Shown piece after piece: positions 1 to 8,217 of a stretch of DNA of 18,104 nucleotides (the first letter of the stretch is position 1; the number at the start of each line of letters is the position of its first letter). Where the stretch lies: the NCBI GenBank assembly GCA_937965895.1, contig CALCKS010000204.1, positions 1 to 18,104 of the forward strand, in the 5' to 3' direction. Origin of the DNA: an uncultured Campylobacter sp. Its GTDB lineage: Bacteria > Campylobacterota > Campylobacteria > Campylobacterales > Campylobacteraceae. The position numbers and the translations under genes are program-made. The notes beneath the pieces are model-generated. The model made no database searches, was not told where the DNA came from, and saw only the letters and a list, made by a program, of their open reading frames with translations.

Positions 1-376
1 CCGAGTTTATCTGCTTTTCGTCGGCTGAATTTACGCCAAAAAGCAGTCCGCCCTCAAAGCTATTCGCCCCCTTTATGATAACTTGACTCATGATATATGG
101 GCTAAATTTGAGATTCGGAAACTTTTGCTTTAGTTCGTTAACATCGCTCTCGTCGATGTTGCCGCGTATGGCAGAGAGGATCGTGATCGGGTAGTTCATG
201 GTAAAAAGTTTGCGCTCAAATTCCTTGTCAAAGCCGTTCATGATCGCCATCGCAACGATGAGCACCATGAGCCCGACGCCCACACCTAGAAATGCTAGCA
301 GCGCCGAAAGCATGATAAATGGCTGGGTTTTATCAAACCGTAGATATTTAAAAAGTAGATATTTGGTTAGGCTCAT
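1..376 (-). CDS. LolC/LolE-family lipoprotein-releasing ABC permease, N-terminal part (cut by window edge)
   Basis: The reading frame runs from an ATG at 376-374 off the left edge without a stop, giving about 125 residues. It begins MSLTKYLLFKYLRFDKTQPF, then a hydrophobic helix (about residues 20-44) and a motif close to MNGFDKEFERKLF, followed by a soluble segment. This is the start expected of LolC/LolE/FtsX-like permeases: a short cytoplasmic N-terminus, the first membrane helix with the MNGF signature, then a periplasmic domain. These permeases extract lipoproteins from the inner membrane and pass them to LolA, and lolA lies 3 kb away on the other strand. LolC cannot be told from LolE from this piece, and many campylobacters have a single such permease. 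The gene follows secA in the same direction after a 241-base gap containing a terminator, so it probably has its own promoter. Family call good; subunit identity open. Confidence 0.82.
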   Translation of the reverse strand, partial: MSLTKYLLFKYLRFDKTQPFIMLSALLAFLGVGVGLMVLIVAMAIMNGFDKEFERKLFTMNYPITILSAIRGNIDESDVNELKQKFPNLKFSPYIMSQVIIKGANSFEGGLLFGVNSADEKQINS

Positions 377-560
377 TTGATTTTCCGTTGTTTAAATTTG
401 GGCTTTGACTTGCTCGCTATTTTTGTTTCGCTTGATCTTATTTTAAATTTGCGCCAAGTGCGATCTAAAATTCAAATTTGAATATCCGTGTAAATTTGAC
501 GCCAAATTTTTAAACCGCTTGCAAAAGCTAGGCGTTAAATTTACGACTTCGCGCCGCTAT

Positions 561-605
561 AAAAACGGCGGCTAACTTAAATGCAAAATTTAGCAAACCG
601 CCGCC
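561..605 (-). terminator. Probable Rho-independent terminator behind secA
   Basis: Read on the minus strand just after the secA stop, GGCGGC (605-600) pairs with GCCGCC (572-567), with a second inner pairing possible between GCTAA and TTAGC. The descending arm is followed by G and then TTTTT (565-561). A second short hairpin (CGCCG 552-556 with CGGCG 566-570) could form as an alternative. The position, 13 bases past the stop and between two co-directional genes, fits a terminator separating secA from the permease gene. Confidence 0.6.
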
Positions 606-617
606 AAAACCCCAAAG

Positions 618-3203
618 CTAAATTTTATCCCAATCCTCAGCAAAAGCTCCTTTTTTAGGGCCGCTCTTGCCGTGGCAGTCTTTGTACTTTTTGCCGCTTC
701 CGCACGGGCATGGGTCGTTTCTGGATACTTTTTTGCCGGGCTTTTCTTCGCTCTCGGGCACTCTAGCAATCTCGGTATCTTGCGCTTCTTGCGGCGCAGA
801 CTCTGTAGGCTCGGAGAAGCTTAAGCGTACGGCCGTTAGGAGCTTGATGCTTTCAAATTTAATGCGGCTAACGAGCTCCATAAAGAGATTAAAGCTCTCT
901 TTTTTATACTCGGTGAGCGGATCTTTTTGGTTATAGCCGCGCAGTCCGATGCCGGTTTTTAGGATGTCCATCTGATATAAATGCTCGCGCCACGCAGTGT
1001 CTAGCACTTGTAGGCAAAGCACCTTTTCTAGGTATTTGCGCTGATCTTCGCCTATGACGCCCATTTTTTCCTCGTAGTCGGACTCAAATTTAGCTGTTAT
1101 CTTCTTAACAAGCTCGGCGTAGTCGAGATCTTTTAGCTCGTCTGGCTGCATGAACGCGCCGTTTGAGATTATCACGGAGCTTAGTTTTTCGAGATTGTAT
1201 TCGCTCTTTGGCTCGCCTGCGTAAATTTCAGCCTGAGCTAGTAGGTGCTCGACAAACTCGGCGCGATTTTGCTTGATCTTTTCGCCGACTTCAAAATTTG
1301 GATCAAGTAGCTCGTTTCTAAATTTATACACCGTTTTTCGCTGCTCGTTTGCGACGTCGTCGTACTCGAGGATGTGTTTTCGCGCTTCAAAGTGCAGGCT
1401 TTCGACCTTTTTTTGCGCATTTTCGACGGCTCTAGTGACCATTTTCGAGTCGATGCTTTCGCCCTCTTCGATACCAAGGCGCGTCATTATCGCTTTTATG
1501 CGGTCGCTGCCGAATATCCGAAGTAGATTATCCTCAAGGCTTAGGTAGAAGCGGCTCACTCCAGGATCGCCCTGACGTCCCGAGCGGCCTCGCAGCTGGT
1601 TGTCGATACGGCGGCTTTCATGTCTTTCGGTGCCGATGATGTATAGACCGCCTAGGTTTCGCACCTCGTCGTCGATACGGATATCTACGCCGCGTCCGGC
1701 CATATTCGTCGCGATAGTAACCGCGCCGCGAGCGCCGGCTTGAGCGATGATCTCGGCTTCTTTTTCGTGATTTTTAGCGTTTAGCACGGAGTGCGGGATC
1801 TTTTCTTTTACTAGCAGGTTATGCAGCTTTTCGCTCTTTTCGATCGAGGCGGTACCCACGAGTACGGGCTGACCGCGGTCGTGAGCCTTTTTGATCTCGT
1901 CGATGACGGCTTTAAATTTCTCATTTTCGGTTTTATATATGAGATCGTTGTTGTCTTTTCTGATTACCGGCACGTTTGTCGGGATCGATACGACATCAAG
2001 CTTGTAAATTTGCGAAAACTCGGTCGCCTCCGTCTGCGCCGTACCCGTCATGCCCGATAGTTTTTTGTAAAGTCTAAAATAGTTTTGAAATGTAATATCT
2101 GCTAGAGTTTGGCTCTCTTCTTGGATCTTTACGCCCTCTTTAGCCTCGAGCGCCTGATGCAAGCCCTCGCTAAATCTTCGTCCTTCGCTAAGACGCCCCG
2201 TAAATTCGTCCACGATGACAACTTGCCCGTCACGAACGACGTAGTGAACGTCCTTTTCAAAGAGATTGTGCGCTTTTAGAGCTTGGTCTAGGTGGTGGCT
2301 CAAAATCGCGTTTTCCATGTCGTAGAGATTTGCCACGCCAAAGAGCTTTTCAGCCTTTGAGATGCCTTCTTCGGTGATCGCTATCGTGCGGTTTTTCTCA
2401 TCAACGACAAAGTCGCCCGTGGCCTTTTCTTGCGGAGTCGCAGGCGGTTCGCCGCGCTTCATCTGGCGCGCGACTTCGTTTGCCTTGATGTAGCCGTCTA
2501 GCGTGCGATTCGTAGGACCCGAGATAATGAGCGGAGTCCTGGCCTCGTCGATGAGGATACTATCGACCTCGTCAACGATGACGAAGTTATGCTCTCTTTG
2601 CACCTTATCTTTGAAATCCATTTTCATATTATCGCGTAGGTAGTCAAAGCCGAATTCATTATTCGTACCGTACGTGATATCGCTATCGTATGCCGCTTTG
2701 CGCGCTGCGTCGTCGTATTCTCCGCCTAGTATCACGCCGACGCTAAGACCTAGAAATTTATAAATTTCGCCCATTTGCGTCGCGTCGCGTTTGGCGAGGT
2801 AGTCGTTTACGGTCACGACGTGCACGCCCTTGCCGCTCATTGCGTTTAAAACGACGGGCAAGCTTGCTACGAGGGTTTTACCTTCGCCCGTTTTCATCTC
2901 GGCGATCTTGCCGTCGTTTAGCACCATGCCACCGATTAGCTGAACGTCGAAATGGCGCATATTTAGCGTCCTTTTACCGACCTCGCGCACGATGGCGAAC
3001 ACCTCGTCTAGCAGCTCGTCTTGACTCTTTTCTCCGTTTTGCACCTGCGCTTTAAATTCATTAAATTTTGCCTTCAGATCATCATCGCTCATCGCTTGAT
3101 ATTTGCTTTCAAGCGAGTTTATGTAGGCGACTCGTTTGAAATATTTTTTTACTTCCCTATCGTTTTTCGTACCGAATATCTTTTGCATAAACGCCGTTAT
3201 CAT
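618..3203 (-). CDS. secA: SecA, preprotein translocase ATPase
   Basis: This is the motor ATPase that drives unfolded preproteins through SecYEG at the inner membrane. The product is 861 residues, a normal SecA length. Visible landmarks are MRHFDVQLIGG (82-92), Walker A GEGKT (106-110), the DEVD box (211-214) followed by DEAR (219-222), second-ATPase-domain motifs such as TNMAGRGVDI and QLRGRSGRQGDPG, and the C-terminal zinc-binding tail with Cys832, Cys834, Cys843 and His844 (CPCGSGKKYKDCHG). That tail normally contacts SecB and phospholipid; whether this organism has SecB cannot be seen here. The ATG at 3203-3201 is preceded by an AAAAAGG ribosome site. The gene is divergent from lolA across an 89-base shared promoter region and is followed by a terminator. 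Complete and undamaged. Confidence 0.99.
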   Translation of the reverse strand: MITAFMQKIFGTKNDREVKKYFKRVAYINSLESKYQAMSDDDLKAKFNEFKAQVQNGEKSQDELLDEVFAIVREVGKRTLNMRHFDVQLIGGMVLNDGKIAEMKTGEGKTLVASLPVVLNAMSGKGVHVVTVNDYLAKRDATQMGEIYKFLGLSVGVILGGEYDDAARKAAYDSDITYGTNNEFGFDYLRDNMKMDFKDKVQREHNFVIVDEVDSILIDEARTPLIISGPTNRTLDGYIKANEVARQMKRGEPPATPQEKATGDFVVDEKNRTIAITEEGISKAEKLFGVANLYDMENAILSHHLDQALKAHNLFEKDVHYVVRDGQVVIVDEFTGRLSEGRRFSEGLHQALEAKEGVKIQEESQTLADITFQNYFRLYKKLSGMTGTAQTEATEFSQIYKLDVVSIPTNVPVIRKDNNDLIYKTENEKFKAVIDEIKKAHDRGQPVLVGTASIEKSEKLHNLLVKEKIPHSVLNAKNHEKEAEIIAQAGARGAVTIATNMAGRGVDIRIDDEVRNLGGLYIIGTERHESRRIDNQLRGRSGRQGDPGVSRFYLSLEDNLLRIFGSDRIKAIMTRLGIEEGESIDSKMVTRAVENAQKKVESLHFEARKHILEYDDVANEQRKTVYKFRNELLDPNFEVGEKIKQNRAEFVEHLLAQAEIYAGEPKSEYNLEKLSSVIISNGAFMQPDELKDLDYAELVKKITAKFESDYEEKMGVIGEDQRKYLEKVLCLQVLDTAWREHLYQMDILKTGIGLRGYNQKDPLTEYKKESFNLFMELVSRIKFESIKLLTAVRLSFSEPTESAPQEAQDTEIARVPESEEKPGKKVSRNDPCPCGSGKKYKDCHGKSGPKKGAFAEDWDKI

Positions 3204-3292
3204 TTTTAGCCTTTTTAAATTTTGTTAAAGCTTGGATTTTAACATTTTATTATTTAAACTTAGCTAGAATTTCGCCCGATAAAGGAAAATAT
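3204..3292. promoter_or_regulatory. Divergent promoter region between secA and lolA
   Basis: The region is very AT-rich. For lolA (plus), TAGAAT at 3265-3270 is a plausible -10 box, followed by the AAAGGA ribosome site at 3281-3286. For secA (minus), ATTTTA at 3236-3241 reads TAAAAT on the minus strand, about 33 bases before the ATG. Campylobacter sigma-70 promoters usually lack a clear -35 box, so only the -10 boxes can be proposed. The boxes are assigned by eye. Confidence 0.45.
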
Positions 3293-3805
3293 ATGAAAAA
3301 AATTTTAGCATTTTTGCTCTTTTGCGCCTCGGCTTTCGCAGTTACGTTAAATTTCGTCACGCTTCAAAGCGACTTCGTACAAACCATCACGAGCGAGAAC
3401 GAAACGGTTGATTATTTCGGTAAATTTTACGCAAAAAGTAACAACCGCGCCTACTGGATCTACGAGCGCCCGACGCCTAAAAAAATCTACTTTGATAAAA
3501 ATCGCGTAGTCGTGATCGAGGATGCGCTCGAACAAGTAATCATCTCAAAATTTGAAAAGGCGCCCAATCTAATCGACGTCGTTAGAAACGCCGTTAAAAT
3601 CACCGATACGCTCTACAAGGCCAAATACGACGGCGTGGAGTATCTAATCACAGTCAAAAACTACATCCCGACAAGGATCGACTACGAGGATAAGCTCGGT
3701 AATAAAATCAAAATCACTCTGAGCAACACGAAAAAGGATTTTAAGATAAGCGATGATTTGCTGACGCCGGTGATACCATCGTATTATGACGTCATAAACC
3801 AATAA
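3293..3805 (+). CDS. lolA: LolA, periplasmic lipoprotein carrier protein
   Basis: LolA ferries lipoproteins across the periplasm from the Lol permease to the outer membrane. The 170-residue product has a classic Sec signal peptide (MKK, a hydrophobic core, predicted cleavage after AFA at about 16). The body follows the LolA pattern: an F-Q block near the start (SDFVQTI), a YFGKFYAKSNNRAYWIYERPTPKK block of alternating strands, then VVVIEDALEQV. Length is slightly short of E. coli LolA but normal for campylobacters. The ATG has an AAAGGA site eight bases upstream. It sits back-to-back with secA and the Lol-type permease, an export-themed neighbourhood. No lolB is seen in the window. Confidence rests on family pattern and context. 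Confidence 0.92.
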   Translation: MKKILAFLLFCASAFAVTLNFVTLQSDFVQTITSENETVDYFGKFYAKSNNRAYWIYERPTPKKIYFDKNRVVVIEDALEQVIISKFEKAPNLIDVVRNAVKITDTLYKAKYDGVEYLITVKNYIPTRIDYEDKLGNKIKITLSNTKKDFKISDDLLTPVIPSYYDVINQ

Positions 3806-3813
3806 ACTCTCTC

Positions 3814-3843
3814 AAAAAGCGGCTTGTCTCGTGAGTGCTTTTT
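3814..3843 (+). terminator. Possible terminator behind lolA
   Basis: AAAAAGC (3814-3820) and GCTTTTT (3837-3843) form a perfect 7-base inverted repeat around a 16-base loop, starting nine bases after the lolA stop. The U-run is part of the stem and most of the pairing is A-U, so it is weak. It is nearly symmetric and could act on either strand. Confidence 0.4.
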
Positions 3844-4061
3844 AATGAGTTTTGTTTTTGCTCCTGTGGCAACCCACTCGGTTAGCCTTAGTCGCAAAAA
3901 CTACAACAACATTAAAAATCATCTCGTGATACTTCGCCTTATCGTCTTGCGTTCAAATTTTAAAAACTCAAATTTAATCAAATTTGCAAATTTAGCCTCA
4001 AATTTTATCCATCGAAACCCATATCTTGAAAATGCAAATTGACAAACAAAATTAGTTTCTA
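3844..4061. other. Non-coding stretch downstream of lolA
   Basis: I see no convincing gene here. The open frames have no credible ribosome site and poor composition. The first 120 bases are of mixed composition and the rest is rich in CAAATTT/AAATTTG words. CTCGTGA occurs near 3829 and again near 3924. The stretch may belong with the folded element that follows as one dispersed intergenic unit, which cannot be tested from one copy. Confidence 0.5.
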
Positions 4062-4178
4062 AACCCCAGCGACGCTTTGCGCCAGCAAAGCTATGTCGCC
4101 ACATCTCACGTCGTAGGGGTTGGGGGATTTTTAAGGGGGAAGGGAGCGACTTCGTAATTCAAGCCCCTTCCCCCTTAA
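4062..4178. repeat. Folded intergenic element with two long inverted repeats
   Basis: There are two adjacent inverted repeats. The first pairs AACCCCAGCGACG (4062-4074) with CGTCGTAGGGGTT (4109-4121), 11 of 13 positions complementary. Nested inside it, GCTTTGC (4074-4080) pairs with GCAAAGC (4085-4091) around a GCCA loop, backed by GCGAC (4069-4073) with GTCGC (4095-4099). The second is a perfect 14-base pair, TTAAGGGGGAAGGG (4131-4144) with CCCTTCCCCCTTAA (4165-4178), around a 20-base loop. The G/C-run arms stand out from the surrounding DNA. It lies between the convergent ends of lolA and the small periplasmic gene, so it could terminate transcription from both sides, though no U-run follows. 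It may equally be a dispersed repeat. Confidence 0.7.
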
Positions 4179-4274
4179 CAATAAAGACTAAAATCCAAAT
4201 TTGACCAAACAAAATTTAGCACCGCCGAGACTCGGGTCTTGGTGCGTAAAATTTACAAATTTAATCCCAAATTT

Positions 4275-4778
4275 TTACCGCTCGCCAAAATCCTTGCCAA
4301 AATCATCTATCTGATTTAAATCCATCGGCTTAAGCTGGTTTTTATTTCCCCTCAATATATCCTCGACCTGCTCTTTTTGCGATCTTTTTGAGCCCGTAGC
4401 TTTGACGTTTTTTAGCGCTTCAAGCAGCTCTTCGATATTTGGTTCGCGCACGGTTTTTAGCGAGATGATGAGCACCTCGTCGATATCTACCGAGTGCTTT
4501 TTGGCGGTGTATTTTGCTAGCGTGTCTTTAAATTTTTCCTTGCCGAGCGACGTTAGCAGATCCTCGACGTAAAAGCTACCGATAACGACGTTTAGCGCGT
4601 CAAGCACGTAGGCTTCGTTATCCACGACGTCGCGCCCCTCCAGACGCAGGCTTATACTTACTTTTTTGATCGAGCTTTTGGCGTCTCTGGAGTACAGATC
4701 GGTTTCAAAGTTGTCGATATTTAGCGTCTCGGCAAAGGCCATAACCGCGGCAAAAGCCAGCGCAAAAATCTTTTTCAT
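4275..4778 (-). CDS. Small periplasmic protein of unknown function, coupled to the helicase gene
   Basis: The 167-residue product has a clear Sec signal peptide (MKKIFALAFAAVMAFA, cleavage about residue 16) and no further membrane helix, so it should be periplasmic. No named family is certain. The centre (about residues 40-115) has an amphipathic strand, then a stretch close to NVVIGSFYVEDLLTSLGKE, then KFKDTLAKY and a final beta-like DEVLIISLKTV. This layout loosely recalls the periplasmic domain of FliL-like proteins, but that is an eye impression only. The ATG overlaps the helicase stop as ATGA (4775-4778) with GGAAG just upstream, so it is translated from the helicase message. I recall the same pair in C. 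jejuni as a periplasmic protein beside a helicase. Real gene: confident; function: unknown. Confidence 0.85.
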   Translation of the reverse strand: MKKIFALAFAAVMAFAETLNIDNFETDLYSRDAKSSIKKVSISLRLEGRDVVDNEAYVLDALNVVIGSFYVEDLLTSLGKEKFKDTLAKYTAKKHSVDIDEVLIISLKTVREPNIEELLEALKNVKATGSKRSQKEQVEDILRGNKNQLKPMDLNQIDDFGKDFGER

Positions 4779-6097
4779 ACGTCTTCCTTAATGTTTTCAA
4801 ATTTGTTTTCAAGATAGAATTTCTCGACCTCTTCGTCTATTTTAACGACGCTTTGCAAATACTCTCTAAACGGCCGACTTTTGCCGTAAAATATCCTAAG
4901 CTTTTTTGGATCGATCGCCCGCGAGAGCGCGACATAGAGCTGACCGTTGGCAAAGATATGACTTAGGTCGCAGACTAAATTTTCGATGCTCATGCCTTGG
5001 GATTTGTGGATCGTGATCGCATAGGCTAGCTTTAGCGGAAACTGCGTCAAAGACGCCCTCGCGCGCTCTTCTAGATGCTCGCCCGCCATCACAAACTCGC
5101 TCATGTCAAATCTCGCGCGCTCAACCTCGACGATCTCGCCGTTAGCTTTTTGCACGATGACGCTTTTTATCTCGCCGTTTTCTTTTAAAATTTGCATTAT
5201 CTGCCCGTGCTCGCCGTTATAATATTCGCCCCATTTATTTACTGTAAATATAACTTTCGCGCCGATTTTTATATTTAAAATTTCAGGAGCGTAAAGATTT
5301 GCGATCCAGCGATCCAGTGCGTTTTCGTTTAAATTTTCATCGTAAATTTCCACTAGCGCTTCGGCTCTTTCAAGCGGCGCTGGCAGTTTAGAGAGCATCT
5401 TGTTGTTTAGGTCGTCCGCTTCGTAATTTCGCCCAAAAAGCACGCTGGTATCGCCATCTACCTGCACGCTTGGCACGCGTAAATTTTCAATATAGCTAAA
5501 TACCTCTTCGCTCAGTCGCCCAACGCGAAGCATGGATAAGATATCGTAAAATTTCTTATCTTTCGTGCGTTTTGAGACGACTAGCTCGATATTTTTAAAC
5601 TCAAATTCATGCCACGAGCTAGAGTTGAAAGCATAGAGAAATTTAAAGAGCGAGCTACCGTCATCGCCGTTTTTTCGCACGGGCGGCAGCTGGTAAAAGT
5701 CGCCCACGAGCATCACGCGCCCGACGAATTTCGAGCTCATCAGGCGGTAATAAATCATATCCATTAGCCCCGCGCTGATCATCGAAATTTCGTCTATCAC
5801 GATGAGATCGCAGACGTCTAGCATCTTTTTTAGTTCGCCAAGCTTTCCGCGCTGTTTGCGGTCGTAGCCGCGCAGCTCCTCAAGGTTTGAGCAAATGCCG
5901 AATTTAAAAAAACTATGCACGCTCACTCCGCCGACGTTTACCGCCGCGATGCCGGTGCTGCCAAGCACGACGACGTTTTTTAGCTCGCTTTTATAGTGCT
6001 TAATGACTGCTTGCGTGAGGTGGCTTTTGCCCACGCCGCCGCGCCCGGTGAGAAAAACGTTTGATCTTTCTAATATTTCTAAGAGCTGGTTTAGCAC
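4775..6097 (-). CDS. PIF1/RecD-like superfamily 1 DNA helicase
   Basis: The 440-residue product shows an ordered set of SF1B helicase motifs: Walker A GRGGVGKS (18-25), motif Ia STGIAA (47-52), Walker B LIVIDEISM (98-106), motif III GDFYQLPP (132-139), motif IV SKRT (175-178), motif V AITIHKSQGMS (360-370) and motif VI YVALSRA (388-394). This is the PIF1/RecD2 pattern: an ATP-driven translocase expected to unwind duplexes or remove structures in the cytoplasm. It is compact, essentially the helicase core with no added nuclease. The start is GTG (6097-6095) with AGGGA upstream. A perfect minus-strand TATAAT (6126-6121) gives a very short leader. The gene overlaps the downstream periplasmic gene by four bases. 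Which structures it acts on is not knowable from sequence. Confidence 0.93.
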   Translation of the reverse strand: MLNQLLEILERSNVFLTGRGGVGKSHLTQAVIKHYKSELKNVVVLGSTGIAAVNVGGVSVHSFFKFGICSNLEELRGYDRKQRGKLGELKKMLDVCDLIVIDEISMISAGLMDMIYYRLMSSKFVGRVMLVGDFYQLPPVRKNGDDGSSLFKFLYAFNSSSWHEFEFKNIELVVSKRTKDKKFYDILSMLRVGRLSEEVFSYIENLRVPSVQVDGDTSVLFGRNYEADDLNNKMLSKLPAPLERAEALVEIYDENLNENALDRWIANLYAPEILNIKIGAKVIFTVNKWGEYYNGEHGQIMQILKENGEIKSVIVQKANGEIVEVERARFDMSEFVMAGEHLEERARASLTQFPLKLAYAITIHKSQGMSIENLVCDLSHIFANGQLYVALSRAIDPKKLRIFYGKSRPFREYLQSVVKIDEEVEKFYLENKFENIKEDV

Positions 6098-6147
6098 AAA
6101 TTTCCCTAATTTTTTGTAAAATTATAGCTTATTTTTAAGGAGTGAGA
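6098..6147. promoter_or_regulatory. Overlapping divergent promoters, helicase gene and lipoprotein gene
   Basis: ATTATA at 6121-6126 is a perfect TATAAT on the minus strand, serving the helicase gene. On the plus strand TAAAAT at 6117-6122 is the likely -10 box for the lipoprotein gene, with AAGGAG at 6137-6142 as its ribosome site. The two boxes share bases 6121-6122, so polymerases on the two strands could exclude each other. Boxes assigned by eye. Confidence 0.55.
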
Positions 6148-8217
6148 TTGAAAATTAATAAATTTATGCTTTCTACGGCGGTAGCGTTAGTAATGCTAGG
6201 CGGTTGCGCATCGCCAAAAGATGCGCCAAGCGCGGTAAATTTACCGGATCAAGGCGCTAACGCCGCGCCCGCATACGATATGCCCGAGGAGAGTGCGGAC
6301 GAAAATTTAGGCCACATCAGCTATCTAAAATTTGACGTCGATCAAAATGCAAATGCGCTGCCGATACTGCCTTTTGAAGCGCAAAGTAGCGGCGAAACTC
6401 TACTGCAAAAACGCTTTAGCGCGCTTGATCTAAAAGCGCCCTCAACCACTGCAAAAGATGCGTTTTGGGCGCTAGATTACTATAAAAACACGGCAAAAAG
6501 GCAGTATTATTTCTCAAATATGCGCAAAATACCAAACGAATGGTTTGAAAAAGTGCGCAAAAACGCTAGCGTAGAGAGCTTTGGCAAGGTTTCTCTACCT
6601 GCGATAACGACGGCAAATACTAGCCTGCGAAACCTACCGACCGACGAGGCCATACTCTATAATCCCGTACGCGCAGGCGAGGGACTACCGTTTGACTACG
6701 CTCAGCTCTCTTTCGTCTCGATAGGCTATCCGCTTTACGTTTCGCACTTTTCGGCCGACGGCGCGTGGGCGTTTGTGGGTAGCGACGCCGCATGGGCCTG
6801 GGTGAAATCGACCGAAATCAAAATTTTAAGCGCAGACGGCGTGCGCGAGCTAAAAAACTCTAAATTTCTAAGCATCATTAAAGATGAAGAGCCCGTCTAC
6901 GACAAAAACGGCAACTTTTTATTTTACGGACGCATAGGCGCGATTTTGCCGTTTCAAAGCGAGGATCAGTTTAAATTTTACGGCAAAATTCAAACCCAAA
7001 GCGGGATAAGAAACTACGAGATCTCAAAACAAAGCGCGAGCCGCTTTCCGCTTAAATTTAGCGATGAAAACGTAAGGGCGCTGGTGTCATCGCTACTGGG
7101 GCAAAGCTACGGCTGGGGCGGGTTTGGCGGCAAGCGCGACTGCTCGCTGTTTTTGCAGGATTTTCTCGGTAGCTTTGGCGTGTGGTTGCCGCGAAACTCA
7201 AAGGCTCAAGGCCAAATCGGCAAGGTCGTAAGCCTGGCAAATCTAAGCGCGGAAGAAAAACTAAATGTCATCAAAACGCAGGCAGTGCCGTATAGAACGC
7301 TGTTTCATATGAATGGACACATCATGCTTTATGCGGGTATGCGCGGCGACGAACCGCTCGCCGTGCACGACGTCTGGGGTATCCGCACGAAAGATAACGG
7401 TAGAGCCATGATCGGCGGCATAGCGATTACGACGCTAAAAATAGGCTCGGACGTCTCAGACATCGATCCAAAACGTTTGCTGGTTTCGCGGATAAACTCC
7501 ATGAACACCTTTGAAATAGCTAGCGGCGAGGAGGCGCAGCGCGCGAAAAAATCGGCGATCGAAAAAGCTTACGGCGTGAAAATCGTCGGCAACGAGGTGA
7601 TTTTTGCGGACGGCAGTAAGGTCAAATTTGATGACGGCGAGGCAAAGGACACGGCGCATCTGCTAAATCTTGCCGACGTCGAGGATACTTTTGCGCAGCC
7701 TTATCCGCTATTTAAGCCTTTGGCGCTACCTAGCAATGACGCGGGCAGATACCGAAACTACGAGCTTTTGGATAAAATTTACGGCGCGAGCGAGGCGGAA
7801 GTGAAGGCAAATTTAACCGATGTCGTTTGGCTAAAAAATCACGGCGGCAAGACGTTTAAATTTAACTCCAAAAACGGCGCGGCAACCGCTCTGCAAGCCG
7901 TTTCAAACGAGCTTGACGCGCTAGTGGCGCAAAAACCTGAGCTGCTAAAATTTCTCGATAATCCATCAGGTACGTTTAACTGGCGCGTGATCGAGGGTAC
8001 AAAGCGCAAGAGCTCCCACTCCTACGGCATCGCGATCGACATAAATACCGACAAGAGCGACTACTGGCGCTGGAGTAAGGACGGCCGCTACCGCAATCAA
8101 ATCCCCGAAGAGATCGTGCGCGTATTTGAAAAGCACGGCTTCATCTGGGGCGGGCGCTGGGTGAGCTTTGATACGATGCACTTCGAGTATAGACCGGAAT
8201 TTGGGTATCTAAGATAA
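6148..8217 (+). CDS. Lipoprotein with SH3, NlpC/P60 and M15 peptidase modules (cell-wall hydrolase)
   Basis: I place the start at TTG 6148, five bases after AAGGAG (6137-6142). The in-frame GTG at 6142 overlaps that site. This gives 689 residues with a lipoprotein signal ending LGGC (lipid Cys20). Residues about 60-300 fit the N-terminal and SH3-type domains found before NlpC/P60 enzymes. Residues 305-430 are NlpC/P60: Cys332 in a YGWGGFGGKRDCS context, His391 in GHIMLY, and His407 as likely third residue. Residues about 465-689 are an M15 peptidase: the S-x-H-x-x-G-x-A-x-D zinc motif (His624, Asp631) and WGGRW...DTMHFEY with His678. Both active sites look intact, so the protein probably cleaves two positions in peptidoglycan stem peptides. 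Specificity and final membrane are inferred. Two enzymes in one lipoprotein is unusual. Confidence 0.92.
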   Translation: MKINKFMLSTAVALVMLGGCASPKDAPSAVNLPDQGANAAPAYDMPEESADENLGHISYLKFDVDQNANALPILPFEAQSSGETLLQKRFSALDLKAPSTTAKDAFWALDYYKNTAKRQYYFSNMRKIPNEWFEKVRKNASVESFGKVSLPAITTANTSLRNLPTDEAILYNPVRAGEGLPFDYAQLSFVSIGYPLYVSHFSADGAWAFVGSDAAWAWVKSTEIKILSADGVRELKNSKFLSIIKDEEPVYDKNGNFLFYGRIGAILPFQSEDQFKFYGKIQTQSGIRNYEISKQSASRFPLKFSDENVRALVSSLLGQSYGWGGFGGKRDCSLFLQDFLGSFGVWLPRNSKAQGQIGKVVSLANLSAEEKLNVIKTQAVPYRTLFHMNGHIMLYAGMRGDEPLAVHDVWGIRTKDNGRAMIGGIAITTLKIGSDVSDIDPKRLLVSRINSMNTFEIASGEEAQRAKKSAIEKAYGVKIVGNEVIFADGSKVKFDDGEAKDTAHLLNLADVEDTFAQPYPLFKPLALPSNDAGRYRNYELLDKIYGASEAEVKANLTDVVWLKNHGGKTFKFNSKNGAATALQAVSNELDALVAQKPELLKFLDNPSGTFNWRVIEGTKRKSSHSYGIAIDINTDKSDYWRWSKDGRYRNQIPEEIVRVFEKHGFIWGGRWVSFDTMHFEYRPEFGYLR

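Noticed and set aside
3824..4104. Small open frames on both strands (72 and 61 residues) downstream of lolA
   Set aside because: No ribosome site, non-ATG or poor starts, mutual overlap, and protein composition produced by AAATTT repeats.
4131..4178. The 14-base inverted repeat as insertion-sequence ends
   Set aside because: The arms are only 20 bases apart, with no transposase and no flanking target duplication.
6142..6147. GTG at 6142 as the lipoprotein start
   Set aside because: It overlaps the AAGGAG ribosome site; TTG 6148 has proper spacing and gives a normal lipoprotein signal.
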